The notes below the pieces were generated by a model. It did not search any database. It saw only the letters and a program-made list of their open reading frames with translations, and was not told the DNA's origin. Below, piece after piece: positions 44,945 through 56,277 of a stretch of DNA of 64,000 nt. Where the stretch lies: positions 24,226,148 through 24,290,147 of the forward strand of contig NC_082687.1 of assembly GCF_949987515.2 (NCBI RefSeq), given 5' to 3'. The position numbers and the translations under genes are program-made. The DNA comes from Delphinus delphis. Its lineage: Eukaryota; Chordata; Mammalia; Artiodactyla; Delphinidae. Position 1 is the stretch's first letter. Each line of letters opens with the position of its first letter.

Positions 44945-45022
44945 AAGAGGCAATTATTCATCCATTTCTTCACCCTTGCAACAAATAGTTTTTGAGGCCC
45001 CACTATGCTCCAGGCACTGAAA
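44945..45022 (+). mobile_element. ancient repeat fragment (L2/MIR-like)
   Basis: The pattern tattcatccatttcttcacc ... tttttgaggccccactatgc ... tccaggcactgaaaggtaaa matches the same dispersed segment seen at 18330. Confidence 0.5.
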
Positions 45023-46385
45023 GGTAAATTCAGAATTGATTTCAGAGGCAGAAAGGAATGCTTGGGGTGGGCATTCTCAGCTTTCTTCGACTGAACTCGT
45101 GGCAGGCAAGCATGCTTTAAAAAGAGAAGCCTTCACTTGCACTGGCATAGTAAACACGATAAACCACAAACTCTGACCCGTGTCCTTCTGTCTAAATTTA
45201 ACCCATGAGTGTTTTGAGAGGTAGAACTTTTGGACTCTGGGTATGGTTTTCTGAACACTTGAAGAAAATAGCACTAGGTCGTAATTTTGGAGTGGTAAGA
45301 TGCAGCCTACTTCTTAAATGTGAAATCTGCTGAGATTCATTACATATTTATTCCTATATTCCCAGTGACTAACAAAATAATTTTAGAGCTGGTTTATTTT
45401 TTCCTATGATTTATTTTATATTAGCAATGCTTCCTAATCTTTATCTTCAAGTTTCTCCATCCTCTCTCTCATGATGTCGACTTTGGGATTACTGTAATAT
45501 GCCCTCTATAGAGCCTGGGAAGAGAGCATCGGTTTTCCTTATCAGCACATGGAAGAGAGGGATTGCATGGGGTGGAGGTGTTCTTAAAAGCATTGTATTC
45601 TATATGAGCAAACAAAATCAGGATATTTTCCATCATTAAATATTCTCTTATAAAGTATAAGAAGTTAATTGCACCGACTGAGTTTGATCCTAGATGAGAA
45701 AATTTTCCAACTTGGAAATTTCATGTTTGTATAACCCGCTTACTTGGAAAATAATGGCTTTATGTTTACTATCCGACAAAAGCCTAAGTGTAGAACAACA
45801 GACTCCCCGAGGGACGCTCCGGCTCCAGTCATTACAGAGGTGAGGCTGGAGCCCAAGAGGAAGGAAACAGATTGCACTGCACATGAGCATGACCTAGTGG
45901 CGGGTTCACTGAGTGGCATTTATGGCAGTAAGAAAAGGCTACTTGTCTGATTTCCAAGTGTCAGGGTAAGGGATGTGTATGCAGCTGTTGTTCACGGAGA
46001 GGTGAAGAACAGGAAAGAATAGATTCTTTGAAAGAAAGCATAAGTAAGAGAAGGACATTCACAATCTCTTAATATTAAGCCATTGGATCTCCCCACTGCC
46101 TTCAGGAACCCAGAACCATCAAAAGCACTTCTTTGCATAAGTAAACAGAATGTTCTTCACATTCTTCACAAGGAACCAAAAATGATAAACTTTGCCTCAT
46201 ACTGGCTCCCAAACCATTGTGGGGAGTTTATTTAGACTGTGAGACACTTAACACAGCTTATCATGGGAAGCATGGCTTGCCATACGCAGTTCATCAGGGG
46301 ATCACTGGCCAGTGTGCAGTCATATTGCTAAATAATGTAATACGAGTGGGATGCATCAACACTAGAGAAAATTTAAAATTCTATG
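45023..46385. other. single-copy DNA, no gene seen
   Basis: About 1.36 kb without a confident repeat. The frames 45690-45890 (minus) and 45744-45950 (plus) overlap and show no domain. Confidence 0.45.
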
Positions 46386-46466
46386 TTATGTTTTATAGCC
46401 AAACATGTATCTCTATATATAAAATTACATATTATAAGTATATGTATTACATATTATACATATGTA

Positions 46467-46540
<74 letters not shown>

Positions 46541-46636
46541 AAAGGCCCTCTATAGTCCTTTGACATCATGGCTTTGCATGCCTGTCAACATTCTGATTAA
46601 AGTTGACTACATGGCAAATTATCTGAAGCACTTTTT
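46386..46636 (+). repeat. left arm of an inverted duplication
   Basis: Starts atgttttatagccaaacatg, crosses a TG/TA microsatellite, and continues ccctctatagtcctttgaca, tgcctgtcaacattctgatt, acatggcaaattatctgaag. The same sequence appears in reverse complement at 47494-47674. The arms agree at about nine of ten bases outside the microsatellite. The repeat family, if any, is unknown. Confidence 0.85.
46467..46538 (+). repeat. (TG)n(TA)n compound microsatellite
   Basis: A short TG run (46467-46480) followed by about 29 TA units. The matching part of the opposite inverted arm is much shorter and impure (tatataaatatatataata), so the expansion occurred in this arm after the duplication. Confidence 0.95.
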
Positions 46637-47319
46637 ATAAACGCTCAATGATAAGTGTTTCATCTTAAACACATTATTATTGATATAACGGGTAATATTT
46701 TGTTCCCATCAGATATTATAGAACTAGACACTTCCTACCCAGTATTGTAAACTTACTACAATATTCCTATAATTGGTCTCAGTAATTTGAGGGAATAAAT
46801 AAGGCCAGAAATGCTAATATTATAGTTCTGCTTTAAAGAAAAAAAAAGTTGAGTCTTAAATGCCTCCTTTGAAAACCGTATTGCATAAGTTTGCATATTA
46901 TCTTCATAAGGCTCATCTATACATATCAGAAAATCCCTTCTCCTTTAAGCTAATTTGTGCTGGGTTTTTCTGTCCTTGCAGCATAAATTATTCTAGCTAA
47001 TACAGGACATTATGAATCTTCCCTTCCTATAATAATCTGAGAATAGGAGACTGAGGCCCGGATCACACAGTATACTTGTGACTAAGTGGAGACTAGAACC
47101 CAGGTCTCTGTACACCTAGTCCAAACCCCTTTTTGATAAATCATACTCTATCTTATACTTTCAATGCTGCCATTTCCACTTCTAATCAGAGATGTGATCA
47201 TTTAAAAAGTCTCTTAACAGTTCATGGTTTACTATTTAATAATAAATTTGAGTATGTAGGCAAGATGACTAAACAATTATTTAAATTTATATAGATATGT
47301 TGTTTGTAAATTTTTTCTA
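46637..47319. other. spacer of the inverted duplication, single-copy DNA
   Basis: Mostly unrecognised AT-rich DNA. A reverse MIR-like fragment (gactgaggcccggatcacac, gactagaacccaggtctctg) lies at about 47030-47130. Confidence 0.45.
47030..47130 (-). mobile_element. MIR fragment, minus strand
   Basis: gactgaggcccggatcacac then ctagaacccaggtctctgta correspond to the complement of the MIR core. Short. Confidence 0.55.
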
Positions 47320-47493
47320 CAAAGTGATCTACAGATTCAATACAATCCCAGTCAAGATCTCAATGGCATTTTTTGCAGAAATAGAAAAACAATCCTAAAA
47401 TTCATATGGAAACATAAAAGATCCCAGGTAGCCAAAGCAATTTTTAGCAAAAAGAACAAAGCTGGAGGCTGATTCCAAATATATTACAAGCAA

Positions 47494-47674
47494 ATAAAAA
47501 ATGTTTCAGATAATTTGCCATGTAGCCAACACTAATCAAAATGTTGACAGGCATTCAAAGCCATGTTATCAAAGGACTATAGAGGGGCTTAGGTATATAA
47601 ATATATATAATACACGTATTTATTTGTAATATGTAATTATACATATATGATACATGTTTGACTATAAAACATTA
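47494..47674 (-). repeat. right arm of the inverted duplication
   Basis: Plus strand reads tgtttcagataatttgccat, atgttgacaggcattcaaag, ggactatagaggggcttagg, then gatacatgtttgactataaa, the reverse complement of the left arm. It lies exactly in the gap of the old L1. Confidence 0.85.
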
Positions 47675-48074
47675 CTGAATAATATTCCATTGTGTTTATA
47701 TATGCTTAACATCAGAAAAATGCAAATCAAAGCCACAATATCACCTCACACCTGTCGAGATGGATATTATCCAAAAAACCAAAGATAAGTGTTGCGGAGG
47801 ATGTGGAAAAAAGGAAACCCTTGTACGCTGTTGGTGAGACTATGCAGCGGTGCAGTCATTATGGAAAACAGTATGGCAGTTACCCAAAAACTAAAAATAG
47901 AAGTACCATGCAATCCATCTAGTAATCCCAGTCCTCGGTATATATCCAAAGGAATTGAAATCTGTATCTCAGAGAGATACTTGCACTTCATTGCAACATT
48001 ATTCACAATAGCCAAGACATGCAAACAACCTAAGTGTCTGTCATGGGTGAATGGATTTTAAAAATGTGAGATAG

Positions 48075-48279
48075 GGCTTCCCCGGTGGTGCAGTGGTTGA
48101 GAGTCCGCCTGCCGATGCAGGGGACGAGGGTTCGTGCCCCGGTCCGGGAAAATCCCACATGCCACGGAGCGGCTGGGCCCGTGAGCCATGGCTGCTGAGC
48201 CTGCGCGTCCGGAGCCTGTGCTCAGCGACGGGAGAGGCCACAGCAGTGAGAGGCCCGCGTAACGCAAAAAAAAAAAAAA
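48075..48279 (+). mobile_element. CHR SINE, short form
   Basis: ggcttccccggtggtgcagt head, body to gagaggcccgcgtaacgcaa and poly-A. Target duplication gtgagatag exact at 48066-48074 and 48280-48288. The right copy runs into a GATA microsatellite. Confidence 0.95.
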
Positions 48280-48282
48280 GTG

Positions 48283-48348
48283 AGATAGATAGATAGATTG
48301 ATTGATAGATAGATACACATACACACATACACACACACACACACACAA
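48283..48348 (+). repeat. (GATA)n plus (CA)n microsatellite
   Basis: gatagatagatagattgatt and related units to 48317, then acacatacacacatac and a pure CA run to 48348. Lies inside the old L1. Confidence 0.92.
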
Positions 48349-48878
48349 TGGAATATTATTCTTTTTTAAGAAAGGATTCCTGCCATTTGCATCAACATAA
48401 ATGCACCTATCACTTATGCTAAATGATATGTCAGCCACAGGAGGACAAATACTACAAGACATCACTTATGTGATGGATCTAAAATAGTCAAACTCACAGG
48501 AGAAGAGAGTAGAATGATGGTTGCCAGGGCTGGTGGAAGGGAGAAACAAAATGCCAAAGGGCACAAAGTTTCAGTTGTGCAAGATGAATAAGTCTTAAGA
48601 GATCTACTATATAGCACTGTGCCTATAGTTAATAATACCATACTGTATAATACTTAAAATTTGCTAAGAGAGTAGACCTTATGGGTAATGTTCCTATCAC
48701 ACAAAAAATTAATAAATAAACGGGGCAGGAAGAAACTCTTGGAAGTGACAGACATGTCTATGGATAGATTGTGATGATGGTTTCACAGGTGTATACTTAT
48801 CTCCAAACTCATCACATTGTATATATTAAATAAGTACAGCTTTTTGTACATCAATCATACTCCAATAGGGTGGTTTAA

Positions 48879-48990
48879 ATATATAGTTTTTAATATTTAA
48901 TTTAATATTATTCAATATTAATTAAATGTACTTAATACATATTTAAATATATATACATATTCATGTGTACATATACACATATATAGCCAA
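48879..48990. repeat. AT-rich low-complexity tract
   Basis: Dense taatatt/attaat and atatatacatat motifs directly after the L1 3' end. Confidence 0.75.
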
Positions 48991-49929
48991 ATTACAATGG
49001 CCCCTACTTCACTATCTCAATGCCTCTGTCCTCGACATATATACACACTTCAAAGCCTCTCCAGTGTTTTCTGGGCTCCCAACATTGAAAATCAGATTGT
49101 CAGCTGTAGTCACTATCAAGTGGCGTCAAGACATGTTCTCCTCCTTTGCTCTGGCTTCTCCTTGACCATGTCCACTGTCCTCCAGCAACAAAGTCTTCAT
49201 CCACACCAAGGCGCAGATGGAGGCTCAGGGAGAGAGAGGTTACACACCCCCAGCATATGGGTGCCAGCCTCTGGCGCTTGCACAGACTAATTCACCACTT
49301 AGCTTCAGTCCAGTGCCTGGCACATCAAAGATCTTGGTGTTACTCACTGGATACATGTGAACAGTGTAGGGGGTGGACTGGAGACCAGAGGGGACAGTGA
49401 TTCAGAGACTACTAGACTGTTGGAAGAGTCCTTGAGCGCTAAACCAAGACACCAGCCGATGAGGCCAATTTTGAGAAATAGTTCTGAGACAGAATCACCA
49501 AATATTTGCAAAGGAGTTCTCCTCTCACCTTTCAGGAAGAGACATGGTTGGAAAAAATGGATGTCAAGTAGACAACCAACCAAATGTCCAAAACAGGTTT
49601 TTACCAATTCTGATCTTCTACTATCCTGAAGTCCTTGGTTCTTATCAAATATATTCAAAACCAAGAGTCATCCACATGGTCAGCCCCCCCCCAGGAAAGC
49701 TGGTGTTTCAGGAGACTTAGTGACTCTAGAAAGCCTTCAGGAAAACAAAGGTCCAGATAGCTGAAGAAGAGTCATAAGAAGTTTCAGAGAGATTTCCTAT
49801 GTGGAAGCATGGCAGATGGGAAACTTAGGAGGCTGGGTTACAGAACCAAGAGTTCAGAACCCAGGACATGAGAGTACGTGAGAAGAAACACTTAGATAAG
49901 AGCTAGGGTGGAATGCTTGGGTGGATCAT
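48991..49929. other. single-copy DNA, no gene seen
   Basis: Moderate GC from 49035 to 49340. The fragment agtgcctggcacatcaaaga near 49310 recalls an L2/MIR tail. Frames of 84-106 codons at 48997-49664 overlap on both strands and show no known domain. A C-run lies at 49682-49691. Confidence 0.4.
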
Positions 49930-50140
49930 CTAGCTTTAAATAATAATGACCATAAAAGTAGTAAAAGCAATTATTATCTTCTGTTGCAACCTCATATGGT
50001 CTGGGCAGTGTACCACCTGCTTTATATATGATAATATATTTATTTCTCACGAGTATGTGAGGCAAATAATATCATACTATTAGAGATAAGAATTGAGACT
50101 CAGAAAGATGAAGAACCTTGTTCAAAGACGATTTTAAATA
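49930..50140 (-). mobile_element. MIR SINE, minus strand, diverged
   Basis: Complement of MIR: gcaacctcatatggtctggg, tatttctcacgagtatgtga, ttagagataagaattgagac, cagaaagatgaagaaccttg. Confidence 0.6.
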
Positions 50141-50352
50141 CAGGACTTGTTTTACTTCAAAATGAAACAAGTGATCCTGTCTGTGGACTTTTACTTTCAG
50201 TCTTTAGATGCTGAGAGAACTTAAATTGCTATCAGTTTAGAAAAATAAATTATACCACAATTTCTGTATTATCTCTTTTCAACCAATAAACTCAAAGTAA
50301 TTTACTAGGTATAATCCATATCTGATCTTAATAAAAATGAAAATACCACTTT

Positions 50353-50638
50353 GTGTGGGGGGAGAGATAAATTAGGAATTTGGGATTAACAGATACACAT
50401 TACTATATATAAAATAAACCACAAGGACCTACTGTATAGCACAGGGAACTATATTCAATATCTTGTAATAGCCTATAATGAAAAGAATCTGAAAAAGAAC
50501 ATATATATACATATATACTCACAATATATACATATATATATAACTGAATATATATATATATATGCTGTACACGTGAAACATTGTAAATCAACTATACTTC
50601 AATAAAAAAAGTAAATAAATAAAATTTTTAAGAAAAAA
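50353..50638 (+). mobile_element. L1 3' end, short
   Basis: L1 3' UTR: gagataaattaggaatttgg, gacctactgtatagcacagg, atatgctgtacacgtgaaac, cttcaataaaaaaagtaaat. It carries a long TATA-rich variable stretch (50500-50565). Target duplication accacttt in aaaataccacttt (about 50340-50352) and aaaacaccacttt (about 50639-50651). Confidence 0.88.
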
Positions 50639-50718
50639 AAACACCACTTTGATACATACTTTTTTCTTTCTCATGTATTCTTCCTTCATAAATTCCTTTT
50701 TGAAAAAAGACCACTTGG

Positions 50719-51048
50719 GCTTCCCTGATGGCGCAGTGGTTGGGAATCCACCTGCCAATGCAGGGGACATGGGCTCAAGCCCTGGTCTGGGAAGATCCCA
50801 CATGCCGTGGAGCAACTAAGCCCATGAGTCACAACTACTGAGCCTGTGCTCTAGAGCCAACGAGCCACAACTACTGAAGCTCGTGCGCCTAGAGCCCGTG
50901 CTCCACAACAAGAGAAGCCACCACAGTGAGAAGCCCATGCACCTCAACAAAGAGTAGCCCCTGCTCACCGCAACTAGAGAAAGCCCACACGCAGCAACAA
51001 AGATCCAACGCAGCCAAAAATAAATAAATAAATATATTTTTTTAAAAA
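50719..51048 (+). mobile_element. CHR SINE, long form
   Basis: Head gcttccctgatggcgcagtg, repeated cacaactactgagcc/cacaactactgaagc motifs, aaagcccacacgcagcaaca and the aaaataaataaataaatat tail. Target duplication cacttggg at 50712-50719 and 51051-51058 within slightly longer similar flanks. Confidence 0.93.
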
Positions 51049-51264
51049 ATCACTTGGGTATTATAAGTGGTTCCACCACACTTATCCCTAATTCAGAAAG
51101 ATGTGACTTGCCTTCCTGTCGTCCTTGAGTTTTCAAACTCACCAGCAAAAATAAGAACATGAATCTGATTATGAATTATTTCTGTTCCCACAACCAAACC
51201 TTATGTAGTTTTTCAAATCCCTATACTATTCAAATATTCTTTGGAAATATAGAAGGCTATTAAA

Positions 51265-52109
51265 TAGTTTCTGGTACCAATTCCAATGTGGGGAGAGGAG
51301 GTGTTCCTCATACCAACAAGCAATTCTTTGGACACCAGATGAATGTCCTACAATTCAACTCCATTCTGACACTATCTACCCAAAGAAAGCATCAGATTCG
51401 ACAGGTTAAGGCTCCATCCTACAAGGCTCCCACTCCACCCCCACTTCAGATGCCAATCGCAAGCCCAGGTTGTCACCCGTGCCTCTCACCAACTGGATAT
51501 AGATTGGAAGTTCCCAAGACCCTCTTCTTGGGTTCAAGTAATTTGCTAGAGTGGCTCACATAATTCAGAAAAACATTTTACTTACTAGACCACCAGTTTA
51601 TTATGAAAGAATGTAACTCAGGAACAGCCAGATGGAAGAGACACACAGGGCAAAGCATGGCGAAAGAGTGTTGAGCTCCCGTGCTCTCTGAAGGCACACA
51701 ATTCTCCCTGAATCTCCACTTGCTCACCAACCCAGAAGCTCTCAGAAGCCTGTCCTTTGGGGTTTTTACTGAGGTTTCACTACATAGGCATGATAAATTA
51801 AATCATTGGCCACTGGTGATTAATTCAACCTCCAACCCCTCTCCCCTGCCCAGAGGTCAGGGGGTGGGACGGAAAGCTCCAACCCTCTAATCATGTGATT
51901 GATTCTCCGGGCAACCAGCCCCCATCCGTAGGTGCTTTCTGAAAGTTACCTCACTAATGTAACAAAAGACACCTTTATCACTCTACACACTTAGGAAATT
52001 CCAAGGGTTTTGGGAGCCAGGAACTGTGGACAAAGACAAAATATATGTGAGAAATATATTTTGGTCATCTGAATGACCAAATATGTATTTCGTATAAATC
52101 ACAATATCA
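51265..52109. mobile_element. second ERVL-type LTR (MLT2/MER21-like)
   Basis: Same LTR family as 22069-22865, in the same orientation: tgtcctacaattcaactcca, gattcgacaggttaaggctc, gggttcaagtaatttgctag, ccaaccctctaatcatgtga, ggaaattccaagggttttgg and aaatcacaatatca. The ends are less clear and no 5-bp duplication is legible. It contains a young hairpin-forming insertion at 52052-52090. No internal retroviral genes. Confidence 0.82.
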
Positions 52110-52242
52110 TAGCTATTTAATACAGAAATTCAAAACTACATGTTAGAGGAATGTAACAGCAGTTAAGAGTCTTGACATTATGTGAATCAAAGAAACAGGA
52201 GTTTCTCACTTCAGATGTCAGATCTGTATCAAGACAATTGTG

Positions 52243-52352
52243 CAAGAGGGAAGAGATATGGGAACATATATATATGTATAACTGATTCACTTTGTTATAA
52301 AGCAGAAACTAACACACCATTGTAAAGCAATTATACTCCAATAAAGATGTAA
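52243..52352 (+). mobile_element. L1 3' end, very short
   Basis: gcaagagggaagagatatgg, gtataactgattcactttgt, acacaccattgtaaagcaat, ctccaataaagatgt and poly-A, nearly identical to the 3' end at 21910-22032. Only about 110 bp were inserted, a recent and severely truncated event. Confidence 0.92.
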
Positions 52353-52364
52353 AAAAAAAAAAGA

Positions 52365-52887
52365 CTCTTAATTGAGTGAATTTACAGGTTATTATCAAGG
52401 GAAATGTAAGCAGTGTAGAGCCATAAACACAGGATTTGATTTGACTACAAGAGTGAGATCTCAAATTCCTTGTTAATAATAGAGTGAAACTAACAATCTA
52501 CTGAGCTATGCTACCTTCTAGGAGAGTAAAAAGTGAGTGGTTTATTATTTTAAGGAAAAGGTACTTTGGTGACACACACTTTTCTTCCCAGATATAAATC
52601 ACCTTTAGCTTTCCAAATCATTACTGCCTCCAAATTAAGATTCTAGAGCAGGGGGAGTGATAGGAACCTACAGAGGATCTCTGACTATGAGACAAAAGCC
52701 AGATACAGATGGGTATGAACCAAATAAATACTCAGTTTTTATAATACATGGGTGAGCTGAGGCTCTGGGAATTTGGGAGATCTCTGGAGAATGTAACTTT
52801 GGATCAGAGAAGTTTCCAGAAATTCATTCTGCTTTGCAACCACCACGGAGGGGAGAATTCCTAAAGATGTAGGAACCCATGTTTTTT
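52365..52887. other. single-copy DNA, nothing recognised
   Basis: No repeat family or exon identified. Confidence 0.45.
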
Positions 52888-53205
52888 GTTTTTAATTTTA
52901 TTGGAGTACAGTTGCTTCACAATATCGTGTTAGTTTATACTGTACGGCAAAGTGAATCAGCCATATGTATACATATATCCCCTCTTTTTTGGACTTCCTT
53001 CTCATTTAGGTCACCACAGAGCACTGAGTAGAGTTCCCCGTGCTATACAGTAGGTTCTCATTAGTTACCTATTTTATACATAGTATAATAGTGTATATAT
53101 GTCAATCCCAATCTCCCAATTCATCCTCTCCCCCTCCCCCTTGGTATCTACACGTTTGTTCTTTATATCTGTGTCTCTATTTCTGCTTTTTAAATAAGAT
53201 CATCT
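52888..53205 (-). mobile_element. L1 3' end, minus strand
   Basis: Complement of L1 3' UTR: attggagtacagttgcttca, gtgaatcagccatatgtata, ttccccgtgctatacagtag, ccaatctcccaattcatcct, tatctgtgtctctatttctg. Stops near aaataagatcatctatg. Confidence 0.9.
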
Positions 53206-53384
53206 ATGCTAATGTGAGCAGAGCAGGGCAAGCACTTCCAGAATTGCATAAAACTAAAATATCGTCAGTGACCAGTGTGACTCTCTGAATGACTACAATC
53301 ATCTAGAGGCTAGTATTTTCTCCTGTGCATTTCAAAACACCTGGAGTAGATGTTCTTTTGGAAGAGGAGAAAGCCAAGGTCAAA
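53206..53384. other. single-copy gap between two L1 elements
   Basis: No repeat recognised. Contains the left flank of the full-length L1. A target duplication shared with the right flank (gcccccaaagtagctgtg at about 60845) could not be found. Confidence 0.4.
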
Positions 53385-55518
53385 ACAAGCTGCCCCGCCA
53401 GGAGACCTTCAAGATGGCGGAGGAATAATACATGGAGATCACCTTCCTCCCCACAAATACATCAGAAATACATCTACATGTGGAACAACTCCTACAGAAC
53501 ACCTACTGAACGCTGGCAGAAGACCTCAGACCTCTCACAAGGCAAGAAACTCCCCACATACCTGGGTAGGGCAAAAGAAAAAGCAGAGACAAAAGGATAG
53601 GGACGGGACCTGCACCAGTGGGAGGGAGCTGTGAAGGAAGAAAGGTTTCCACACACTAGGAAGCCACTTCGCGGCCAGAGACTACGGGTGGTGGAGGGGG
53701 TAAGCTTCGGAGCCACGGAGGAGAGCGCAGCCACAGCGGTGCGTAGGGCAAAGCGGAGAGATTCCCGCACAGAGGATCGGTGCCGACCAGCACTCACCAG
53801 CCCAAGAGGATTGTCCACTCACCTGTCGGGGCAGGTAGGGGTTGGGAGCTGAGGCTTGGGCTTCAGAGGTCAGATCCCCGGGAGAGGACTGGGGTTGGCT
53901 GCATGAACACAGCCTGAAGGGGGCTAGTGCACCACAGCTAGCTGGGAAGGAGTCCTGGAAAAAGTCTGGAACTGCATAAGAGGCAAGAGCCCATTGCTTC
54001 CAGGTGCGCGAGGAGAGGGGATTCAGAGCATCGCATAAACAAGCTCCAGAGATGGGCATGAGCCGCGGCTGTCAGTGCGGACCCCAGAGACCGGCATGAG
54101 ACGCTAAGGCTGCTGCTGCAGCCACCAAGAAGCCTGTGTGCAAGCACAGGTCACTATCCACACCTCCCCTCCCAAGAGCCTATGCATCACGCCACTGCCA
54201 GGGTCCTGTGATGCAGGGACAACTTCCCCGGGAGAACACATGACACTTAAGTCTGTTGCAACGTCACACCAGCCTCTGCCACCGCAGTCTCGCTCTGCAT
54301 TCTGTACCCCTCCCTCCCCCCAGCCTAAGTGAGCCAGAGCCCCCTAATCAGCTGCTTCTTTAACCCTGTCCTACCTGAGCGAAGAACAGACGCCCTCAGG
54401 TGACCTACACGCAGAGGTGGGGCAAATCCAAAGCTGAACCGCAGGAGCTGTGCAAACAAAGAAGAAAAAGGGAAATTTCTCCCAGAGGCCTCAGGAGCAG
54501 TGGATTAAATCTCCACAATCAACTTGATATACCCTGCATCTATGAAATAACTGAATAGACAACGAATCATACCAAAATTGAGGCAGTGGACTTTGGGAAC
54601 AAATGTAGAGTTGGGGTTTGCTTTCTACATCTAATTTGTTTCTGGTTTTATGCTAATCTTAGTTTAGTATTTAGAGTTTATTATCATTGGTATATTTGTT
54701 TATTGATTTGGTTGCTCTCTTCCATTTTTTAATATATTTTTCTTTCCTTTTTCTCTTTTCTGAGTGTGTATATGTATGTTTCTTTGTGTGATCTTGTCTG
54801 TATAACTTTGTTTTACCATTTGTCCTAGGATTCTGTATGTCCTCTTTTTTTTTTCAGCATAGCTTTTAGAGCTTGTTATCATTGGTGGATTTGTTTTATG
54901 GTTTGGTTGCTCTCTTCTTTCTTCTTTTTTTTTATTACTTTATAATTTTTTTATTTTAATAACTTTACTTATTTTTATTTATTTTTTCTTTCTTTCTTTC
55001 TTTTTTTCTCCCTTTTCTTCTGAGCCATGTGGCTGACAGGGTCTTGGTGCTCCAGCTGGGTGTCAGGCCTGGGCCTCTGAGGTGGGAGAGCTCAATTCAG
55101 GACATTGGTCCACCAGAGACCTCCTGGCTCCACATAATATCAAACAGTGAAAGCTCCCCAAGAGATCTCTATCTCAACGCTAAGACCCAGCTCCACTCAA
55201 CAACCAGCAAGCTACAGTGCTGGATACCCTATGCCAAACAACAAGCAAGACAGGAACACAACCCTACCCAATAGCAGAGAGGCTGCCTAAAATCATAAAA
55301 AGGTCACAGACAACCCCAAAACACACCACCAGACCTGCCCACCAGTAAGACAGGATCCAGCCTCATCCACCTGAACACAGGCACTAGTCCACCCTACCAG
55401 GAAGCCTACACAACCCACTGAACCAACCTTAGCCACTGGGGGCAGACACCAAAAACAATGAGAACTACAAACCTGCAGCCTGCAAAAAGGAGACCCCAAA
55501 GACAGTAAGATAAGCAAA
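53385..55518 (+). promoter_or_regulatory. L1 5' UTR with internal promoter
   Basis: Starts with agaccttcaagatggcggag; the caagatggcgg at 53409-53419 is a YY1-type site placed near the 5' edge as in other mammalian L1 promoters. The first kilobase is CpG-rich (ttcgcggccag, gccgcggctg). From 54600 to 55020 the strand is T-rich, and two stretches about 195 bp apart (54674 and 54868) are near-repeats (ttatcattggt...tttggttgctctctt). An unbroken 81-codon frame at 55029-55274 has no known role. Confidence 0.75.
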
Positions 55519-56277
55519 ATGAGAAGACAGAGAAACACACAGCAGATGAAGGATCAAGGTAAAAACCCACCAGACCAAACAAATGAAGAGGAAATAGGCA
55601 GTCAACCTGAACACAAATTCAGAGTAATGATAGTAAAGGTGATCCAAAATCTTGAAAATAGAATGGAGAAAATACAAGAAATGTTTAACAAGGACCTAGA
55701 AGAACTAAAGAGCAAACAAACAATGATGAACAACACAATAAAGAAAATTAAAAGTTCTCTAGAAGGAATCAATAGCAGAATAACTGAGGCAGAAGAATGG
55801 ATAAGCGACCTGGAAGGTAAAATAGTGGAAATAACTACCGCAGAGCAGAATAAAGAAAAAAGAATGAAAAGAATTGAGGACAGTCTTAGAGACCTCTGGG
55901 ACAACATAAAACACACCAACATTCGAATTATAGGTGTTTCGGAAGAAGAAGAGAAAAAGAAAGGGCCTGAGAAAATATTTGAGGAGATTATAGTTGAAAA
56001 TTTCCCTAATATGGGAAAGGAAATAGTCAATCAAGTCCAAGAAGTGCAGAGAGTCCCATACAGGATAAATCCAAGGAGAAACATGCCAAGACACATATTA
56101 CTCAAACTATCAAAACTTAAACACAAAGAAAAAATATTAAAAGCAGCAAGGGAAAAACAACAAATAACACAAAAAGCAAGCCCCATAAGGTTAAAAGCTG
56201 ATCTTTCAGCAGAAACTCTGCAAACCAAAAGAGCGTGGCCAGACATATTTAAAGTGATGAAAGGACAAAACCTATAA
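55519..56277 (+). pseudogene. L1 ORF1 protein (RNA-binding chaperone), one premature stop
   Basis: 252 codons starting Met-Arg-Arg-Gln-Arg. L1 ORF1 forms trimers that coat L1 RNA. Heptad-rich coiled coil at about residues 36-128, then the RRM-type domain starting with Thr-Asn-Ile-Arg-Ile-Ile-Gly near residue 132, then a basic C-terminal domain. A TAA at 56275-56277 ends it early: the same frame stays open for another 44 codons to a TAG at 56412-56414, so about 45 residues of the C-terminal domain are lost. Otherwise uninterrupted. Confidence 0.85.

Larger units (their letters stand above)
47320..48878 (+). mobile_element. old L1, rearranged: internal deletion filled with inverted DNA
   Basis: First piece 47320-47490 (gatctacagattcaatacaa to gctggaggctgattcc) is ORF2. 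A second piece resumes at 47707 (cttaacatcagaaaaatgca) and runs to the 3' UTR (ggtttcacaggtgtatactt, caatcatactccaatagggt). Relative to the full-length L1 in this window about 640 bp of ORF2 are missing between them and are replaced by 216 bp: the right arm of the inverted duplication and a short inverted L1-like bit (47675-47706). A CHR SINE and a GATA/CA microsatellite interrupt the second piece. Confidence 0.75.

Noticed and set aside
48997..49664. Overlapping frames of 84-106 codons on both strands
   Set aside because: No known domain, no matching splice pattern and mutual overlap suggest chance.
55602..56030. 142-codon minus-strand frame
   Set aside because: It is the antisense shadow of L1 ORF1.
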